Part shown: piece by piece, positions 60,544 to 64,000 of the stretch
Position numbering within the stretch: position 1 is the stretch's first letter
Layout of the letters: each line of letters opens with the position of its first letter
DNA from: Luteimonas marina
Lineage (GTDB): Bacteria; Pseudomonadota; Gammaproteobacteria; Xanthomonadales; Xanthomonadaceae
Direction of reading: 5' to 3'
Assembly: GCF_007859325.1 (NCBI RefSeq)
Contig: NZ_VOHK01000004.1
Span: forward strand, 186,001-250,000
Length of the DNA stretch: 64,000 nt
The notes under the pieces: model-generated
Seen by the model: only the letters and a program-made list of their open reading frames with translations
What the model was told of the DNA's origin: nothing
Databases searched by the model: none
Position numbers and translations under genes: made by a program

Positions 60544-62142
60544 TCAGTCCCCCGTCCTGCGCCCGGCCTGCAGCGACAGCCCGCCGAGCACGACCGCCAG
60601 CGCCGCATACGCCCCCGCGAACTGCCATGCGATCACCTGCCGCAATCCCTCCAGCGCCCACGGCAGGTACACGCCGCCGCGCGGATCGACCGAATGGATC
60701 ACGCCGAACAGCGTCAGCGCGCCCGCCAGCAGCAGCACCAGCGCCGCGGCGCGCAGCCGCCCTTCGATCATCGCCACCAGCGCGGTCGCCCACAGCATCG
60801 CGGTGATGATGAAGCCGTTGCCCAGGGTCGTGAGCGTGGCCAGTTCCGGCAGACCATGACTGCCGGTCTGCGCATACAGCGCCGTGAAATGCTCCGGCGC
60901 GATCCACGCCGGGTTGCCGAGCTTGATCACCAGCAGGTAGGCCAGCGACGGCAGGAACGCCAGCACCACCGCCGGCGCGTGATGCTCCGACGTGCTGCGG
61001 AACGCCTGCACGGTGATGCCGATGCCGACGTAGACGATGATCGGCGCCAGCACCGCCAGCGGCAGCCACTGCACCAGGCCGGCGACGAGGCCGAGCACGC
61101 CGCCGATGCCGACGAACAGGCCGGCCAGCAGCGTGTAGCCGCTGCGCGCGCCCATCTGCTTGTAGGCCGGCTGGCCGATGTAGGGCGTGGTCTGCGCGAC
61201 GCCGCCGCACACGCCCGCCACCAGCGTCGCCAGCGCCTCCACCAGCAGCACGTCGCGCGTGCGGTAGTCGTCGCCGGCCGCGCGCGCGCTTTCGCTGACG
61301 TTGATCCCACCCACCACCATCAGCAGGCCGAACGGCAGCAGCAGCGGCAGGTACGGCACCGTGTGCGGCAGGCCTTCGAGGAAACCGAGGTTCGGCCACG
61401 GCGGCACGAACACCAGCGGCACCGGATCGGGCACCGCGAAACCCGGGGTGCCCAGCCCCGCCAGCCCCAGCCCGTAGTACAGCGTCGTGCCAACCACGAA
61501 CGCGAACAGCACGCCGGGCACGCGCACCGGCAGGCGCCCCTTCGCGACCAGCACGTACAGCAGCAGCCCCAGCGTCACCAGCCCGACCACCGGATTGCGC
61601 AGCGTTTCCACCAGCGGCAGGAAGCCCAGCAGCGCCAGCGCCGCGCCGCCGATCGAGCCGAGCAGCGCGGCGCGCGGCAGGGTGCGCGTGATCCAGTCGC
61701 CGGCGAAGGACAGCACCGTCTTCAGCACGCCCATCACCACCAGCGAGGCCATGCCGAGCTGCCAGGTGGCGATCGCGGCGGCACGCTCGTCGAGGCCGTC
61801 GGCCTTGAACGCGAGGAAGGCAGGGCCGAGCACCAGCAGCGCCATGCCGATGCTGGTCGGCGCGTCGAGGCCGAGCGGCATCGCGGTCACGTCGTCGCGG
61901 CCGCTGCGCGCGGCGAGCCGGCGCGCCATCCAGGTGTAGGCGAGGTTGCCGAGCAGCACGCCCAGCGCCGTACCGGGGAACATGCGCGTGAACACGATGT
62001 CGGCCGGGACCCCGAAGAGGCCGACCAGCGCCATCGCGATGAAGCCCAGGATCGACAGGTTGTCGACGACCAGGCCGAAGAAGCCGTTGATGTCGCCGGG
62101 GACGATCCAGCGCGGCGTGCGGTGGGTCGGGGTTTGGGTCAT
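60544..62142 (-). CDS. NCS2-type (xanthine/uracil-like) permease
   Basis: 532 residues with about 13 membrane spans. PGDINGFFGLVVDNLSILGF at the start, DDVTAMPLGLDAPTSIGMAL, GGINVSESARAAGDDYRTRDVL and TPYIGQPAYKQMGARSGYTLL resemble the AzgA-like branch of nucleobase/cation permeases, but it is about 100 residues longer than classical AzgA. The substrate is inferred only at class level. It follows a TonB receptor gene 103 bp upstream in the same direction, suggesting a paired outer/inner-membrane uptake route. Confidence 0.82.
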   Translation of the reverse strand: MTQTPTHRTPRWIVPGDINGFFGLVVDNLSILGFIAMALVGLFGVPADIVFTRMFPGTALGVLLGNLAYTWMARRLAARSGRDDVTAMPLGLDAPTSIGMALLVLGPAFLAFKADGLDERAAAIATWQLGMASLVVMGVLKTVLSFAGDWITRTLPRAALLGSIGGAALALLGFLPLVETLRNPVVGLVTLGLLLYVLVAKGRLPVRVPGVLFAFVVGTTLYYGLGLAGLGTPGFAVPDPVPLVFVPPWPNLGFLEGLPHTVPYLPLLLPFGLLMVVGGINVSESARAAGDDYRTRDVLLVEALATLVAGVCGGVAQTTPYIGQPAYKQMGARSGYTLLAGLFVGIGGVLGLVAGLVQWLPLAVLAPIIVYVGIGITVQAFRSTSEHHAPAVVLAFLPSLAYLLVIKLGNPAWIAPEHFTALYAQTGSHGLPELATLTTLGNGFIITAMLWATALVAMIEGRLRAAALVLLLAGALTLFGVIHSVDPRGGVYLPWALEGLRQVIAWQFAGAYAALAVVLGGLSLQAGRRTGD

Positions 62143-62245
62143 GCCTCGGGGTTCCTCGGTAAAGATGTGCTCGCCACGGCGCAAACCCCTCCCCCGCTTC
62201 ACGGGGGGGAAGCTCGGAACGCATTGCGCTGGATCGGGCGGCGAC

Positions 62246-64000
62246 TCAGAACCGCGCGGTGAACTCGACGCCCACCGTGCGCGGCTCGTTGAGGAAGCCG
62301 GTCAGGTTGTTGAAGTCGATGCCGCCGACGATGCGGGTCGTGTCGGTGATGTTGCGTCCAAACGCCGCCACCTCGTAGTCTCCGCCGTTCCAGTTGTAGC
62401 CGACGCGCAGGCCGCCCTCCAGCGAGGATTTGCCGCGGAACTCGACCGATTCGTACAGGAAGAAGTTGACCTCGCTGCGGTAGGCCCAGTCGGTGAACAC
62501 GAAGAACTCGCCGCCGTCGCCCACCGGCACGCCCCAGCGCGCGGTCAGGTTGTGCACCCACTCCGGCGCCTGCGGCAGCGGGTTGCCGTCGATCAGGTAC
62601 AGCCCGGTCGGATCGCCGGTTTCCGGATCAAGCACGGCCGGATCGGTGACCGTGCAGCCGCCGCCGCAGCCCGGCACCGCGAGGTTGCGATCCTTGATCT
62701 GCGTATCGTTGTAGCTGCTGCCGAGCGTCACCAGCAGGCTGTCGGTGACATAGGCCTCCAGGTCCAGTTCGAAGCCCTGGCCCCGACTCTTGTCGGCGTT
62801 GAGCAGGGTGGCGATGTTGCTGCCGCCGCCGACCGCGATAATCTGCTGGTCGTCGACGTCGTAGCGGAACACGTTGAAGCCGATGCGCGCGCGCCGGTCC
62901 CACAGGTCGGCCTTGATGCCGGCCTCGAAGGACACGACCTCCTCGGAATCGGCCGTGGACACGCCGCCGTTCGGCGCGTCCGGCGAGGCGAACGCGAGGC
63001 GGCCCTGGATCGACGGCGCGCGGAAGCCCTTGGCCACGCGCGCATAAAGGTTCACGTCGTCGTTCAGCGCAAACACGCCGCTCAGGTCCCAGCTGACGTC
63101 GCTGGCGTCGGTCTCGACCCGGTACGGTCCGCCGACCGGCGCGCCGAACGGCACCGCCTGGACCACGCTGGCCGAGAAGTCCTTCTTGTCCTTCGTATAT
63201 CGCAGGCCGCCGCGCAGGGTGAAGCGCTCGGTGAGGTCGTAGTCGCCGGACGCGAACACCGCCCAGGCCTTGTTGCGCTGGGTCTGCACGGCGAGGCCGG
63301 TCTGCGGGTTCCCGGGCGCGAGCGAGTCGTAGTTGAAACTGTCGATCGAGATGTCCTCGTCGAACCAGAACACGCCGGCCTGCCACTCGAAGGCGCCGCC
63401 GTAGTCGGACTCGATGCGGAACTCCTGCGTGACCTGGCGGTGGTCCGGCAGGCCGTCGGCGGATTCCGAGGCGAACGGGATGAAGCCCGGACCATAGTTG
63501 CCCTCGCCGAGGAACGCCGCGCCGAAACCGCCGTCGATGTCGCCGCGGTTGAGCGACTCGGCGGTCTCGTAGCCGGTGATGGAATGCAGGTTGTGCTCAC
63601 CAAGGTCCCAGCGCAGGCGCGCGCTGCCGCCCCAGGTGTCCAACTCGGAGAAGTTGACGCCGTCCACCGACACCCGGTCGCGGTCGAATCCCGGCACCGG
63701 ATCGTTGCTGCCCGGCTGGATGATGTTCGCGCGGAACAGCCGCGCGGTGCCGTTGAGGTGGCGCTTGTGCAGGTTGAACAGGCCCTCGAAGGCCTCGCCC
63801 TCGTACAGGAATTGCACGCGCGCAGCGGACTCGTCGTAGCCCTCGAAACCGTCGTTCGGTGCACCGGCCAGGGTGTTGTCGACCGAATCCTCGCGTCGCT
63901 GGTACAGCGCCGACACGCGCGCGGACCAGCGGTCTGTCAGCGGCGCGCCGTAGGCGCTTTCGACGTTCCACATGCCGTCGCTGCCGGCCGCGACGCGCGC
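62246..64000 (-). CDS. TonB-dependent receptor, C-terminal part (5' end outside)
   Basis: 584 residues of beta-barrel are seen, entering from the right edge in frame; the plug and signal peptide lie beyond the window. Barrel signatures include GYETAESLNRGDIDGGFG, RVAKGFRAPSIQGRLAFA and the terminal aromatic in TVGVEFTARF. It has the Caulobacter-type receptor look (W-x-N near loops, long extracellular segments). The permease follows downstream; a joint role in nucleobase-like compound uptake is an inference. Confidence 0.9.
   Translation of the reverse strand, partial: ARVAAGSDGMWNVESAYGAPLTDRWSARVSALYQRREDSVDNTLAGAPNDGFEGYDESAARVQFLYEGEAFEGLFNLHKRHLNGTARLFRANIIQPGSNDPVPGFDRDRVSVDGVNFSELDTWGGSARLRWDLGEHNLHSITGYETAESLNRGDIDGGFGAAFLGEGNYGPGFIPFASESADGLPDHRQVTQEFRIESDYGGAFEWQAGVFWFDEDISIDSFNYDSLAPGNPQTGLAVQTQRNKAWAVFASGDYDLTERFTLRGGLRYTKDKKDFSASVVQAVPFGAPVGGPYRVETDASDVSWDLSGVFALNDDVNLYARVAKGFRAPSIQGRLAFASPDAPNGGVSTADSEEVVSFEAGIKADLWDRRARIGFNVFRYDVDDQQIIAVGGGSNIATLLNADKSRGQGFELDLEAYVTDSLLVTLGSSYNDTQIKDRNLAVPGCGGGCTVTDPAVLDPETGDPTGLYLIDGNPLPQAPEWVHNLTARWGVPVGDGGEFFVFTDWAYRSEVNFFLYESVEFRGKSSLEGGLRVGYNWNGGDYEVAAFGRNITDTTRIVGGIDFNNLTGFLNEPRTVGVEFTARF

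Noticed and set aside
60694-62262. 522-codon plus-strand frame rich in Gln, Arg and His
   Set aside because: It is antisense to the permease gene, which has clear membrane helices. Composition is typical of a shadow frame.

Overview
The window is high-GC proteobacterial DNA. Its gene families and gene order point to the Lysobacteraceae/Xanthomonadaceae (Lysobacter- or Luteimonas-like). The pointers are a tolQRAB-pal-cpoB-queE-queC block, a split ruvC-ruvA/ruvB locus, two TonB-dependent receptors and very abundant short palindromic intergenic repeats. The genus is inferred from gene content, not from a marker gene. There is no phage, transposase or CRISPR array.

Layout. 1-5.9 kb (minus): a partial alpha/beta hydrolase, a DinG/YoaA-type Fe-S helicase, a small lipoprotein and the bifunctional peptidoglycan synthase PBP1b. 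6.0-8.1 kb (plus): a two-domain glycosyltransferase. 8.4-16.8 kb (minus): a membrane-anchored TPR protein, the (p)ppGpp synthetase RelA and the RNA helicase HrpA. 16.9-20.9 kb (plus): Dps, RecQ, and the manganese exporter MntP behind a yybP-ykoY manganese riboswitch. At 21.1 kb lies a tRNA-Lys(TTT). 21.2-29.6 kb (minus): preQ0 genes queC/queE, then pal, tolB, tolA, tolR, tolQ, ybgC and ruvB. 29.8-34.1 kb (minus): a periplasmic nitrate reductase operon napE-(napF remnant)-napD-napA-napB-napC. 34.3-42.7 kb (minus): a luciferase-like monooxygenase, potassium transporter Kup, RuvA, RuvC, a YebC-family protein, a hydrolase, an acetyltransferase and AspRS. 43-45.1 kb (plus): OpgB-like phosphoglycerol transferase. 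45.4-48.7 kb (minus): FmdB zinc-ribbon protein, a lipoprotein and the ABC-F protein YheS. 48.8-53.2 kb (plus): a TonB receptor and a KefB/YbaL antiporter. 53.3-64 kb: MetY, an AraC/GyrI regulator, ClpB, a DUF4166 protein, a periplasmic repeat protein, an NCS2-type permease and a second TonB receptor cut by the window end.

The most unusual layer is repetitive. At five places the gap between two same-direction genes holds a long hairpin whose arms are tandem 7-bp units. The heptamer sequence differs at every locus, but the 7-bp period and arm complementarity are kept. At one locus the arms run into the end of ruvB and the beginning of ybgC. Separate palindromic families (GTCATCCC-type, CCCTCCCC-type, GTAGGAGCG-type) fill other gaps. 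One CCCTCCCC-type copy sits in frame inside yheS, adding about 38 residues, a smaller one sits inside hrpA, and one GTAGGAGCG hairpin encodes the C-terminus of the luciferase-like enzyme. Other points of interest are an internally deleted mini-napF in the nap operon, the nap cluster lying between ruvA and ruvB, and tRNA-Lys fragments beside the intact tRNA gene.
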